Origin: Paratractidigestivibacter sp003150175
GTDB taxonomy: Bacteria; Actinomycetota; Coriobacteriia; Coriobacteriales; Atopobiaceae
DNA: 64,000 nt
Strand: one strand, 5' to 3'
Assembly: GCF_964283195.1 (NCBI RefSeq)
Contig: NZ_CAXYLH010000004.1
In this document: positions 13,044 to 22,740 of the stretch, in pieces
Numbering within the stretch: the stretch's first letter is position 1
Layout: every line of letters begins with the position of its first letter
The notes under the pieces: model-generated
Told to the model about the DNA's origin: nothing
Database searches by the model: none
Seen by the model: the letters and a program-made list of their open reading frames with translations, nothing else
Made by a program: the position numbers and the translations under genes

Positions 13044-13772
13044 ATGCGTGCGATGATCGTTGACGACGAGGCCCCTGCCCGCTCCGAGCTAAGGTTCCTG
13101 CTCGAGGAGACCGGTCGCGTCGAGTCCATCACCGAGGCCTCGAGCGCCCGCGAGGCGGTCGAGAAGCTCATGGAGGCCAAGGCCGACGTCATGTTCCTCG
13201 ACATCTCGATGCCAAAGACGAGCGGCATGCAGCTCGCCGAGGCGCTCCACAAGCTCAAGAACCCGCCCGCGATCGTCTTTGTCACCGCGTACAGCGAGTA
13301 CGCCGTCGAGGCCTTCGGCGTCGACGCGGTCGATTACCTCATGAAGCCCGTTGAGTCCGACCGCCTGGAGCTCGCGCTCGACAAGGTCGAGGCCCGCGCC
13401 CCCAAGGCCGAGCCCGCCGCGGCCCAGGCCCACTCCTCCGTCGAGCGCATCCCGGTGGTGAAGAGCGGTCGCAAGGTCCTCGTGCCCATCGACCAGATCC
13501 GCTACATCGAGGCCAAGGACGACTACTCCTGCATCTATACCGACAACGACCGGTTCCTCTCGACGATCAGCCTGGCCAAGCTCGAGGAGAAGCTCGCACC
13601 GCACGGGTTCTTCCGCGTGCACCGCGGCTACATCGTCAACCTCGAGTACGTCGAGGACGTCGAGGTCATCAGCTCGGGCATCCTGCAGCTGGGCATCAAC
13701 GGCATCGAGGGCAAGAAGATCAGCGTCTCTCGCCGCCGCGTCGTTGCGCTCAAGCGCGCCTTGGGCCTCTAG
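13044..13772 (+). CDS. LytTR-family response regulator
   Basis: Response regulator of 242 residues. Receiver domain MRAMIVDDEAPARSEL with acceptor Asp in VMFLDISMPKTSG and switch Lys in DYLMKPVESD. A short linker rich in Ala/Pro is followed by a LytTR DNA-binding domain (about 140-242) with RYIEAKDDYSCIYT and FFRVHRGYIVNLEYV. The ATG is chosen because GAGGAG lies 7-8 bases upstream and the receiver begins there; the same frame is open far upstream but only as a shadow of the kinase gene. Partner of the LytS-like kinase just upstream. Confidence 0.93.
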   Translation: MRAMIVDDEAPARSELRFLLEETGRVESITEASSAREAVEKLMEAKADVMFLDISMPKTSGMQLAEALHKLKNPPAIVFVTAYSEYAVEAFGVDAVDYLMKPVESDRLELALDKVEARAPKAEPAAAQAHSSVERIPVVKSGRKVLVPIDQIRYIEAKDDYSCIYTDNDRFLSTISLAKLEEKLAPHGFFRVHRGYIVNLEYVEDVEVISSGILQLGINGIEGKKISVSRRRVVALKRALGL

Positions 13773-13788
13773 GGCAGGGGAGGACGAC

Positions 13789-14259
13789 TTGTCGACCACG
13801 CGCTACGACATCATCTCGGACACGCACGGGTTCCTCTCACCGCAGCTGCTCGAGCAGCTGCGCGGCGCGGACGTCATCGTGCACGCGGGCGACATCTGCT
13901 CGCTTTCCGACTATCGCCGGCTCGAGATGTTCGCCCCTGTGCAGGCGTGCCTCGGCAACAACGACTGGTCGGGCGACTACGGCCCCATGGTCAAGGCGCG
14001 GAAGATCTTCTTCGGCAGCGGCCTGCGCTGGCAGGTCGTCCACTACCGCGAGCGGCTGAACCTGCTCAAGTGCGACATCGCTATCTGCGGGCACACCCAC
14101 ACGCCCTTCGTCACGCGCGACGAGTGGACGGGCACGCTCGTCATGAACCCGGGCAGCCCCACCTATCCGCGTCGCTCGAAGCCCTCGATGGGGCGCATTA
14201 TCTGCGACGACGCTGCGGGCAAGGTCGTCTCCGCAGAGATCATCACGCTGGGCGAATAG
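13789..14259 (+). CDS. YfcE/MJ0936-family metallophosphodiesterase
   Basis: Small calcineurin-like phosphoesterase, 156 residues. Metal-binding motifs: ISDTHGF, HAGDICS, CLGNNDW and ICGHTHTPF, then MNPGSPTYPR. TTG start with GGGGAGGA five bases upstream; an in-frame upstream extension overlaps the regulator gene and lacks family residues. It is the last gene of the four-gene operon beginning at 10312. The natural substrate of this family is usually unknown. A paralogue lies at 25259-25804. Confidence 0.85.
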   Translation: MSTTRYDIISDTHGFLSPQLLEQLRGADVIVHAGDICSLSDYRRLEMFAPVQACLGNNDWSGDYGPMVKARKIFFGSGLRWQVVHYRERLNLLKCDIAICGHTHTPFVTRDEWTGTLVMNPGSPTYPRRSKPSMGRIICDDAAGKVVSAEIITLGE

Positions 14260-14278
14260 CCGGAAAACAAAGAGGCGC

Positions 14279-14953
14279 TTATTCCCCTTGCGCCATGAAC
14301 GCGGGTGCCACGACCTTCGTGTAGAACGCGAGCCAGATCAGCGACACGCAGAACCCCGCGAGCACGTCGCTCGCATAGTGGACGCCCAGGTAGATGCGGC
14401 TCACGCCGACCATCACGATGATGAGCGAGAAGAGCGCGCACCAGATCAGGCGGAACCGGCGGTCTTTCTCGTAGGTCCAGACCATCCACACCAGCAGGCC
14501 GAAGAACGCCATCGAGATCATCGAGTGGCCGGAGGGGAAGCTGTAACCCGTCTCGGCGATCAGGCGGAAGCCGTCCGGGCGCGGCCGCTGAATGATCTGC
14601 TTGAGCACGACGTTGAGCACGAGCGAGCCGATGAGGTTCGCGGCGACGCAGCGCCCCGGCGCCTTGCCCGGCGCGAACGCCGTCACGATGAGCGTCATCA
14701 CGAGCAGGACCGGGATGTCGAGCAGGCCGGTGAAGCTCTTCATGACGGAGGTGATGGGGTCGCTGCGGAGCTTCTCGACGAAGAGCCGGTAGGCGAGGGT
14801 GTCGAGCTTCATGATCTCGCCCTCGCCGACCTCCTCGAGGAGGTAGAGGAAAACGAGCGCGGCCGTGAGCGCCACCAGTAGGCGGACGTTCCTGCGCGCG
14901 AGACCGGCCATGGAGCGCGCGAGCTGAGAGGAGCGCTTTGCGAGGTTGCCCAA
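14279..14953 (-). CDS. PAP2-family membrane phosphatase
   Basis: Integral membrane phosphatase, 224 residues, about six helices. The three PAP2 signature blocks are visible: KQIIQRPRPDG, SFPSGHSM and SRIYLGVHYASDVLAG, which carry the catalytic His and phosphate-binding residues. Likely acts on undecaprenyl pyrophosphate or phosphatidate/PGP at the outer face; which of these cannot be told from sequence. TTG start with AGGA upstream. Convergent with the phosphodiesterase gene, 19 bases apart. Confidence 0.9.
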   Translation of the reverse strand: MGNLAKRSSQLARSMAGLARRNVRLLVALTAALVFLYLLEEVGEGEIMKLDTLAYRLFVEKLRSDPITSVMKSFTGLLDIPVLLVMTLIVTAFAPGKAPGRCVAANLIGSLVLNVVLKQIIQRPRPDGFRLIAETGYSFPSGHSMISMAFFGLLVWMVWTYEKDRRFRLIWCALFSLIIVMVGVSRIYLGVHYASDVLAGFCVSLIWLAFYTKVVAPAFMAQGE

Positions 14954-15045
14954 GATGATTTCCTAACGCCGGGTTTGCGGGACCTGTAAGAAACCGAATT
15001 CTATTATCCCTGTGCCAGGGGAGGGTAAGCCCTATCCTTCTCCCC

Positions 15046-15079
15046 GAAAAAAGAAGCCCCGGCGAAGGTGCCGGGGGCT
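15046..15079 (-). terminator. Intrinsic terminator of thioredoxin gene
   Basis: Nine-base arms (15055-15063 and 15071-15079) around a short loop, with a six-T run on the minus strand directly downstream. Confidence 0.85.
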
Positions 15080-15088
15080 GCAGGGGTG

Positions 15089-15409
15089 CTAGATATGGGC
15101 GCGGATCTCTTTGATGAGCGCGTCTTTGGGCAGCGCGCCGACCATGCGATGGGCGACCTTGCCGTCCTTGAAGATCATCACCGTGGGGATCGAGACGATC
15201 TTATTCTGCATGGCGAAGTCGTAGTTGTCGTCGACGTTCATCTTGTAGAAGTCGAGCTCGCCGGCGAGCTCGCCGGAGACCTCCTCGACCACGGGGCCGA
15301 GCGCACGGCACGGGCCGCACCAGGGCGCCCAGAAATCGACGAGCACGGGCTTTTGGGCGGCGGCGAGGATCTGCGAGAGCTCCTCGGACTGAATCTCTTT
15401 GACGGACAT
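15089..15409 (-). CDS. trxA: Thioredoxin
   Basis: Thiol-disulfide oxidoreductase of 106 residues, the normal size. Active site WAPWCGPCRAL and the cis-Pro loop IPTVMIFKDGKV are present. ATG is chosen because GGAGGT lies a few bases upstream and the protein then has the standard thioredoxin N-terminus (SVKEIQSEELSQIL); the open frame continues 38 codons upstream without family similarity. Single-gene unit with its own terminator; thioredoxin reductase is not in the window. Confidence 0.96.
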   Translation of the reverse strand: MSVKEIQSEELSQILAAAQKPVLVDFWAPWCGPCRALGPVVEEVSGELAGELDFYKMNVDDNYDFAMQNKIVSIPTVMIFKDGKVAHRMVGALPKDALIKEIRAHI

Positions 15410-15516
15410 GGCGACCTCCGGTCTGATTGCGGGCGCTGCGGCCCGCGAGTCTTTGCTTGATGGGAGGTATACCCGAATTACACTGTTATGGTGCAGCCGA
15501 CCCAGGAGGAAGCCAG

Positions 15517-16071
15517 ATGTCATCCGCAGCAGATCAGCGCCGCGAGGCCTGTGTGCAAAAAACTACCGCCGAGCTGGACGGCCTCGCCGCGCGCGGGGTG
15601 CGCGCCGGGGGCAACGCGTTCTCGCCGATCCTTGTGGCCAAGGGAGAGCGGACGGCCGAGGAGGCTGGCGGCGCGGAGCCGTTCTCGGGCGCGGACGGTG
15701 TCGCGCTCAAGGCGTCGCTCAAGGCGCTGGGGTATGCGCCAGAGGACTGGGAATGGCTTTTGACCTGCGACGACGCGGGCGAGGCGCTTCCTGAGGGGCT
15801 TTTGCGCGAGGCGGTCAGCGCGCTCGACCCGGCGACGCTCGTCTGCTGCGACGATGCCGCCGCCGCGGCGCTGCGCGAAGCGTATGCCGACGACCTCACG
15901 ATCATCGAGAGCTTCGAGGAGGCGATGCTCGAGCCCGGCTACGTCGTCCAGCTCTGTGGCATGCGCGTCCTCAACCTCGGCGGCTTTGCCGCGGCGCTCT
16001 CCGACCCGCGCGCCAAGCAGCAGATGTGGGCGCGCCTCAAGCGCGCCGCCCCTCTTTCCGAGCCCTACTAA
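15517..16071 (+). CDS. Hypothetical protein
   Basis: Not recognised. 184 residues, Ala-rich, no signal peptide or membrane helix. Features seen: GALGYAPEDWEW-like helix (residues about 65-75), a Cys pair in LVCCDDAAAAAL (about 110), and the hydrophobic strand GYVVQLCGMRVLNLGG near the C-terminus. It is divergent from thioredoxin, with 107 bases between them, and ATG has AGGAGGA seven bases upstream. Codon use matches the neighbours, so it looks like a resident gene rather than a recent arrival. No function can be proposed. Confidence 0.7.
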   Translation: MSSAADQRREACVQKTTAELDGLAARGVRAGGNAFSPILVAKGERTAEEAGGAEPFSGADGVALKASLKALGYAPEDWEWLLTCDDAGEALPEGLLREAVSALDPATLVCCDDAAAAALREAYADDLTIIESFEEAMLEPGYVVQLCGMRVLNLGGFAAALSDPRAKQQMWARLKRAAPLSEPY

Positions 16072-16079
16072 CCCTCACC

Positions 16080-16190
16080 GGGTGACAGTCATTGTGTGCA
16101 GCTTTTTGGGACACCCATCAGCCAATGACTGTCACCCAGTGATGGGTGGCAATAGAAGCTGCACACAGCTGCACACAAAGACTGTCACCA
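16080..16190. repeat. Palindromic repeat, GGTGACAGTCATT family
   Basis: GGGTGACAGTCATT (16080-16093) and its inverse AATGACTGTCACCC (16124-16137) face each other, followed by AGCTGCACACAGCTGCACAC and a third, partial ACTGTCACC. The first 58 bases are related to a block in the element at 54367-54824 (there in inverse orientation), including the internal GGGACACCCATCAGCC. It sits between the hypothetical gene and pgi. Confidence 0.85.
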
Positions 16191-16268
16191 AATGAAGGGG
16201 GCGAGGCCGCCGTTCGGGCGTAAAATGAAGCCATCCGTGGATTTTTAACTCCCAGGGAGGACTCGCAC

Positions 16269-17960
<1,692 letters not shown>

Positions 17961-18239
17961 GTAAGCAGCACGTAAGGGCAAAAAAGACCGAGGCTCGCGC
18001 CGAGGTCCTGCGCGGCGGCTCAGGCACCCTCCTGCGCCGCCGATATAAGCGCTAAAAACCCGCTCAGCGCCAGGATCGGCGCGCCAAGCCCCCGACTGTC
18101 CCAAGCGGACGGCTCGGGAGCTTTTTGTGCATGTTCCCCTAAAAATAGAAATCGCTAAGGTTTGTAGTTTCGTAGGAGGGGTGACAATTTCCGGTCTGCA
18201 TTATGGCCGGCCTGTACTAGGAAGGATTCCCGAGACCCC
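17961..18239. other. Intergenic region pgi to Wzz-like gene
   Basis: 279 bases without an open frame of note. It holds the probable pgi terminator (18088-18126) and the leader of the next gene. That leader is more AT-rich and has GGCCGGCCTGTACTAGGAAGG before the ATG at 18240, where AGGAAGG may be the RBS. No riboswitch was recognised. Confidence 0.5.
18088..18126 (+). terminator. Probable terminator downstream of pgi
   Basis: Imperfect arms (CCCGACTGTCC against GGACGGCTCGGG) with a five-base loop, followed by AGCTTTTTG. Confidence 0.6.
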
Positions 18240-18890
18240 ATGACGCTCCTCGAACTTATTAACCTGCTGAAGAAGCACCTCAAGCTCGTGGTGCTTCTTC
18301 CTTTGGCGTGCGCACTGGCCATGGGCATGTTCAGCATGCTGTTCATGAGCAACACCTACACGGCGACCACGAGCATGTACGTTCTCGTAAAGAACAACGA
18401 CTCGGGCAACTCCTCGACGCTCTACTCCGACCTCAATGCCTCGCAGATGGTCACGAACGACGTCGCGACGCTGCTGAACTCCGACCGTGTGACCAACGAG
18501 ACCGCCAAGGACCTGGGCCTCCAGAACCTCAAGGCCTATAAGGTCAGCGTCACGTCCGAGACCACCTCGCGCGTCATCACCCTTTCGGTTACCGGGACCG
18601 ACCCCGAGGGCGCCGCCCGCGTGGCCGACACCATGGCCCAGAAGGTCTCGTCCATCGCCCAGGAGGTCATGGACGTCCAGTCCATCAACGTCATCGACCA
18701 GGCGGAGGCGCCCAAGGACCCGAGTGGCCCCAACCGCCTGCTGTACACCGCCGTGGCTTTCCTCGCCGGCCTCTTTGCGGCGGTCGCGATCGTTGTCCTG
18801 TCCGACATGCTCAACACCAGGATCCGTAACCAGGAAGAGCTCGAGGAACTGCTGGGTGTCCCCGTCATCGGGCGCGTCCCCCAGATGTAA
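18240..18890 (+). CDS. Wzz-family chain-length/BY-kinase activator protein (CpsC-like)
   Basis: Polysaccharide co-polymerase membrane adaptor of 216 residues. An N-terminal helix (about 17-38) and a C-terminal helix (about 165-185) flank an extracellular Wzz domain containing YTATTSMYVLVKN and YKVSVTSETTSRVITLSV. The Pro-rich segment EAPKDPSGPNRL precedes the second helix, as in the family. A cytoplasmic tail (RNQEELEELLGVPVIGRVP) is the usual kinase-docking end of CpsC/YwqC proteins. The kinase gene starts 12 bases after the stop. Controls capsule or exopolysaccharide length in known systems. Confidence 0.88.
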   Translation: MTLLELINLLKKHLKLVVLLPLACALAMGMFSMLFMSNTYTATTSMYVLVKNNDSGNSSTLYSDLNASQMVTNDVATLLNSDRVTNETAKDLGLQNLKAYKVSVTSETTSRVITLSVTGTDPEGAARVADTMAQKVSSIAQEVMDVQSINVIDQAEAPKDPSGPNRLLYTAVAFLAGLFAAVAIVVLSDMLNTRIRNQEELEELLGVPVIGRVPQM

Positions 18891-18902
18891 GGGGTATCAC
18901 TA

Positions 18903-19811
18903 ATGTTTGGAACCAACTCAACTTCAGGCAAGGGCACCGGCGACCGCGTTTTTCTCCAGAACGCCGTCAAGACCCTCGTCGCAAATATCCGGTTCGCCTC
19001 TGTGGATAACCCGGTGCACGTCATCGGCGTCTCCTCCTCCATCCCCAACGAGGGCAAGTCCTCGATCTCGTACGCGCTGGCCCAGGCGCTCGCCGCCGGC
19101 GGACAAGAAGTCCTTCTCGTTGACTGCGACCTTCGGCGCCGCAGCCTCGCGAATATGATCGGCACCCACGCTCAGGCGGGCATCTACTCGGTGCTTTCCG
19201 GGCAGACCGAGCTGAACGACGCCGCGGTCGAGACCTCCACGCCCGGCGTGTACCTGCTCGATTGCGAGCCGCACATCCCGAACCCCGTCGACATCCTGGC
19301 ATCCCGCCGTTTCAAGTCCCTGGTGGCTCAGATGCGCGAGGAGTTCGGCTACGTCGTTATCGACACGCCGCCGCTGTCCGCCTTCGTCGACGGCGCTGTC
19401 ATCTCGCAGAACGTCGACGGCATGCTGCTGGTCGTGCGCCGCAACTTCACCAAGCGCGACGAGATCCTGGGCGCTTACGAGCAGCTCAAGAAGGCCGGCG
19501 CCAACGTCCTGGGCACGGTGCTCAACTTCTGTGAGGACGAGAAGAGCGAGTACTACTACAGCTACTACAACAAGGATGGCAAGCGCGTGCGCAAGAGCTC
19601 CAGTTCCTCGCAGGGCGCGCCCAAGCTTCCCGATGCGCCGCTTTCGCAGCAGGTTGCCCACCCGAAGGCCCCTGCTTCCGCTCCCGTTGCCGCTCCTGCG
19701 CCCGCGGCAACGGGCCTGAAGCCCTTGCCCAACACCAGCGCTTCCCCGGACAGCACGATGGCCTTCCTTAAGCAGTCCGGTTATCAGCCGCGCACCGACT
19801 TCGACGAGTAA
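18903..19811 (+). CDS. CpsD-like tyrosine kinase (BY-kinase)
   Basis: Cytoplasmic autophosphorylating tyrosine kinase, 302 residues. Walker A SSIPNEGKSS, Walker A' VLLVDCDLRRRSL and Walker B YVVIDTPPLSAF are intact. In most BY-kinases the tyrosine cluster is at the very C-terminus. Here the cluster EYYYSYYNKDGK lies near residues 218-230 and is followed by an 80-residue tail rich in Ala, Pro and Ser. Works with the adjacent Wzz-like activator and the downstream PHP phosphatase. Confidence 0.9.
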   Translation: MFGTNSTSGKGTGDRVFLQNAVKTLVANIRFASVDNPVHVIGVSSSIPNEGKSSISYALAQALAAGGQEVLLVDCDLRRRSLANMIGTHAQAGIYSVLSGQTELNDAAVETSTPGVYLLDCEPHIPNPVDILASRRFKSLVAQMREEFGYVVIDTPPLSAFVDGAVISQNVDGMLLVVRRNFTKRDEILGAYEQLKKAGANVLGTVLNFCEDEKSEYYYSYYNKDGKRVRKSSSSSQGAPKLPDAPLSQQVAHPKAPASAPVAAPAPAATGLKPLPNTSASPDSTMAFLKQSGYQPRTDFDE

Positions 19812-19829
19812 CGGCGGTACTTCCTAGCA

Positions 19830-20495
19830 ATGCGTGATATGCACTGCCACATCCTTCCCGGCGTCGACGACGGCGCGAGAGACCTCGACGCGAGCCTTCG
19901 CATGCTCGAGGCCGCCCGCGCCGTCGGCGTGACGTCGATGGTCTGCACGCCGCACGCGCGCAGCCCCTACTTCGACTACGAGAAGATGGTCGCAGCGTAC
20001 CAGGAGTTCTCTGCCGCCGCGGCCAAGGCCGCGCCCGAGGTGCACGTCGCCATGGGCTTCGAGGTCGCGCACCGCAAGCTCATGCAGCTCGGCGTCGAGG
20101 AGTGGGCCCCGTACCTGCGCTTCGCCGAGACCGAGGAGTTCCTGCTCGAGCTCGATACCGGCTGCGTGGCGGCCGACTTCCAGGAGTACGAGCGCACCAT
20201 CTACACGCTCCAGGGGATGGGCTTCACGGTTATCATCGCCCATCCCGAGCGTTACCGCGCGATCCAGAAGGACATTCAGATCGCCCGCAATCTGGTGAAC
20301 ATGGGCTGCAAGCTCCAGGCATCAGCCGACTTCGTCGCCGGTGGCCGCTTTGGCCGCGAAAAGAAGCCCGCGAAGCGCATGTTCGAGGAGAAGCTCTACA
20401 CCTACATCGCGAGCGACGCCCACAAGCCCGAGCACTACGCGCTTCTCGACCGAGCTCGCCGCGACTACGTCGTCCGCGGAAAGCACTTCCGCTAG
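19830..20495 (+). CDS. CpsB/YwqE-like protein-tyrosine phosphatase (PHP fold)
   Basis: Metal-dependent phosphatase that removes phosphate from the BY-kinase tyrosine cluster in known systems. 221 residues, slightly short for the family (about 240-255). PHP metal ligands: MHCHILPGVDDGA, CTPHARSPYFD, IIAHPERYRAIQ and ASDAHKPEHY. ATG lies 18 bases after the kinase stop, with only a weak RBS, so translational coupling is likely. No glycosyltransferase or flippase genes follow; a hairpin ends the cluster. Confidence 0.9.
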   Translation: MRDMHCHILPGVDDGARDLDASLRMLEAARAVGVTSMVCTPHARSPYFDYEKMVAAYQEFSAAAAKAAPEVHVAMGFEVAHRKLMQLGVEEWAPYLRFAETEEFLLELDTGCVAADFQEYERTIYTLQGMGFTVIIAHPERYRAIQKDIQIARNLVNMGCKLQASADFVAGGRFGREKKPAKRMFEEKLYTYIASDAHKPEHYALLDRARRDYVVRGKHFR

Positions 20496-20907
20496 CGCCT
20501 TCCGCCGCTCTTCTTGGCACTGGCCGCAGGCGGTGAGCTCATTCGAAAATGGACAGGGGCCCGGGGGAACAAGTTCCCGCGGGCCCCTACTTTGGCAGCT
20601 GCCAAGCGTGAGTCGCTATCGCTTTACAGTGCGAGGGCACGCGTCTGCGATTAAGCTGCGTCGTGCCGCCGCTCCCTGCACGAATACAGCATTCCCATTC
20701 ATGCTTGGCGCAAACCCGGGACGCAACCTTTACACAATCCTGTTCTTTGCCCTGAACTCGCGGCTGAACGCATGTTGTACAATGGCGAACGGTCAATTCC
20801 CTAAACCCCAAGTAGAAGGGTCCGCATGAAACCTCGACCTGCCAGTCGATGACCTGCGGCGTGCTCGAGCCACGCCGCCCCGGCGTCAAGCGCATTAAGG
20901 AGCACGA
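20496..20907. other. 412-base intergenic region before the mgtE-like gene
   Basis: Contains a strong hairpin (20555-20588), then about 320 bases with no convincing gene. A possible -10 box TACAAT is at about 20777, with no clear -35. AAGGAG lies just before the ATG at 20908. The long leader in front of a divalent-metal gene could hold a Mg2+ sensor, but no M-box core was recognised. Confidence 0.4.
20555..20588 (+). terminator. Hairpin ending the Wzz/BY-kinase cluster
   Basis: Arms of 15-16 bases with a small internal mismatch, AGGGGCCCG…GGAAC against GTTCCCG…GGGCCCCT, loop AA. Only ACTTT follows, so a weak T tract. Confidence 0.6.
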
Positions 20908-22740
20908 ATGATCTACCTGTCCCAACTCATGGGCAACCCGGTCTACGCCTCGGACGGCGAGAAGATCGGTTCTGTTTCCGATCTCGGCATCGCCACGGGC
21001 GAGGTCTTCCCCCGTGTGACCAGCCTCGCGTTCAAGGGCCCCGGCCGCACCCCCTTCATGATCTCCTGGCGCAAATACGTCGACACATACGACGAGAAGG
21101 AGATCCACCTCAAGGTCCCCGCGACCGAGATCCGCTTCTCGTACCTGCAGCCGGACGAGGTCCTTATCGCGCGCGACATCCTGAACAAACAGATCGTGGA
21201 TACCCGCGGCATGCGCGTCGTCCGCGTGAACGACCTCAAGCTCTCGGACACCAACTCAACGCAGCTGCGCCTGCTCGGCGCCGAGGTCGGCGCCCGCGGA
21301 ATCCTGCGCTCGCTGAGCCCGGCGCTCGAGCGCGGGGTCCTCAAGCTCTCGCGCACCTTCGGCAAGCCCATCCCCGAGAAGATCATCGCCTGGTCCTACA
21401 TGGACCTCGTCGAGCGCGACCTCTCGAACGTCAAGCTGAGCGTCTCGCACAAGACCCTCGACGACATGCACCCCGCCGACATCGCCGACATCATCGAGCG
21501 GCTCGACCCGCGCCTGCGCGGCCAGGTCTTCGCCCAGCTCGACGACGAGCAGCGCGCCGGAGCCATGGCCGAGTTCGACGACGACGCGATGGCCGCCGAG
21601 CTCATGGGCAACATGGACGAGTCCGACGCTTCCCGCATGCTGTCCGAGATGGACCCCGACGACGCCGCCGAGCTCGTCAGCGAGCTCGACTACGACAAGG
21701 CCGAGAAGCTCCTGCGCCTGATGGGCGTCCAGGAGCAGCGCGCCATCCGCCAGCTGCTCGGCTACCGCGAGGACACCGCGGGCCGCATCATGACCTCCGA
21801 GTTCGCCGCCCTGCTCGAGGACAAGACCGTCGCCGACGCCGTCGCCCTGCTGCGCGGCCTCGACGAGGACTTCGAGAGCGTCCGCTACGTCTACCTCACC
21901 GACGAGGACAACAAGCTCTGCGGCGTCGTGACGTTAAACCAGATCATCGTGTCCGAGCCCGACACCCGCCTCGGCGACATCTGTACCGAGGAGGTCATCA
22001 CCGCGAGCCCCGAGGACGACCAGGAGGACGTCGCCGAGGACATCGCCAAGTACAACCTGCTCGCGATGCCCGTCGTGGCGGACGACGGCCACATGCTCGG
22101 CATCGTCACCGTCGACGACGCGCTCGACGTCCTGGAAGAGGAGCACGCAGAGGACCTGCAGATCGCGGGCGGCGCTCCCTCCGACGACGACAACGCGCAG
22201 GGCGGCGATCTCGTCTGGCTGCTTCGCCGCAACGCGTGGTTCTTCCTGTGGGTCGTGGGCGCCGCTGCCATGGCGGTCGGCCTTCCCGCGCTGGGCGTCG
22301 ACAGCTCGACCGTGCTGCTGATGTGCGCCGCGATGCCCGTCGCGCTCGTCGTCGCGGACGACTCCATCAGCTACGTCACGAACTTCTTCCTTCAGAACGA
22401 CCCCGATGACGACGATTCGCCCTCGATGCTCGGCTTCACGGTAAAGAGCCTCGGTATCGGCGTCGTGCTCGCCGCCGTCGCGGTGCTCGCGGCGCTCATG
22501 CTCGACAGCGTCGTGCGTGCAGGCTCGCCCGCGGCGCTCGCGTCGGTGTCCACGGGCTTCTTTGCGGCAGCCGCCGCGATTCTGTTGAGCTTCCTGCTCA
22601 GCCCGCTTTACCTTGTGTACCTGCGCAAACGTGACGAGAAGAACCAGGACGCCTCCGGGTTCGCGCTCTCGATGTGCTCCATGGTCGTCGCGCTCGCCGT
22701 GTTCGTGGCCATCGTCATCGTGAAGGCGGTGGTCCTCTAG
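20908..22740 (+). CDS. PRC-barrel/MgtE-N/CBS membrane protein (Mg2+ sensor or transporter)
   Basis: 610 residues. PRC-barrel-like region (1-90), a second small barrel-like segment (to about 150), MgtE intracellular N domain of helical repeats (about 175-290: HPADIADIIERLDP, MLSEMDPDDAAELVSEL), two CBS domains (about 290-415), then four or five membrane helices (about 425-610). The membrane part does not show the usual MgtE pore residues; it has VVADDSISYVTNFFLQNDPDDDD instead. The last base of its stop is the first base of the GTG of the NRAMP-related gene, so the two are co-translated. It may gate or sense Mg2+ for that transporter rather than transport itself; this is inference. Confidence 0.75.
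   Translation: MIYLSQLMGNPVYASDGEKIGSVSDLGIATGEVFPRVTSLAFKGPGRTPFMISWRKYVDTYDEKEIHLKVPATEIRFSYLQPDEVLIARDILNKQIVDTRGMRVVRVNDLKLSDTNSTQLRLLGAEVGARGILRSLSPALERGVLKLSRTFGKPIPEKIIAWSYMDLVERDLSNVKLSVSHKTLDDMHPADIADIIERLDPRLRGQVFAQLDDEQRAGAMAEFDDDAMAAELMGNMDESDASRMLSEMDPDDAAELVSELDYDKAEKLLRLMGVQEQRAIRQLLGYREDTAGRIMTSEFAALLEDKTVADAVALLRGLDEDFESVRYVYLTDEDNKLCGVVTLNQIIVSEPDTRLGDICTEEVITASPEDDQEDVAEDIAKYNLLAMPVVADDGHMLGIVTVDDALDVLEEEHAEDLQIAGGAPSDDDNAQGGDLVWLLRRNAWFFLWVVGAAAMAVGLPALGVDSSTVLLMCAAMPVALVVADDSISYVTNFFLQNDPDDDDSPSMLGFTVKSLGIGVVLAAVAVLAALMLDSVVRAGSPAALASVSTGFFAAAAAILLSFLLSPLYLVYLRKRDEKNQDASGFALSMCSMVVALAVFVAIVIVKAVVL

Noticed and set aside
20590..20907. M-box or other Mg2+ riboswitch before the mgtE-like gene
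   Set aside because: A long leader exists, but I could not find the conserved M-box core, so it is described only as an intergenic region.
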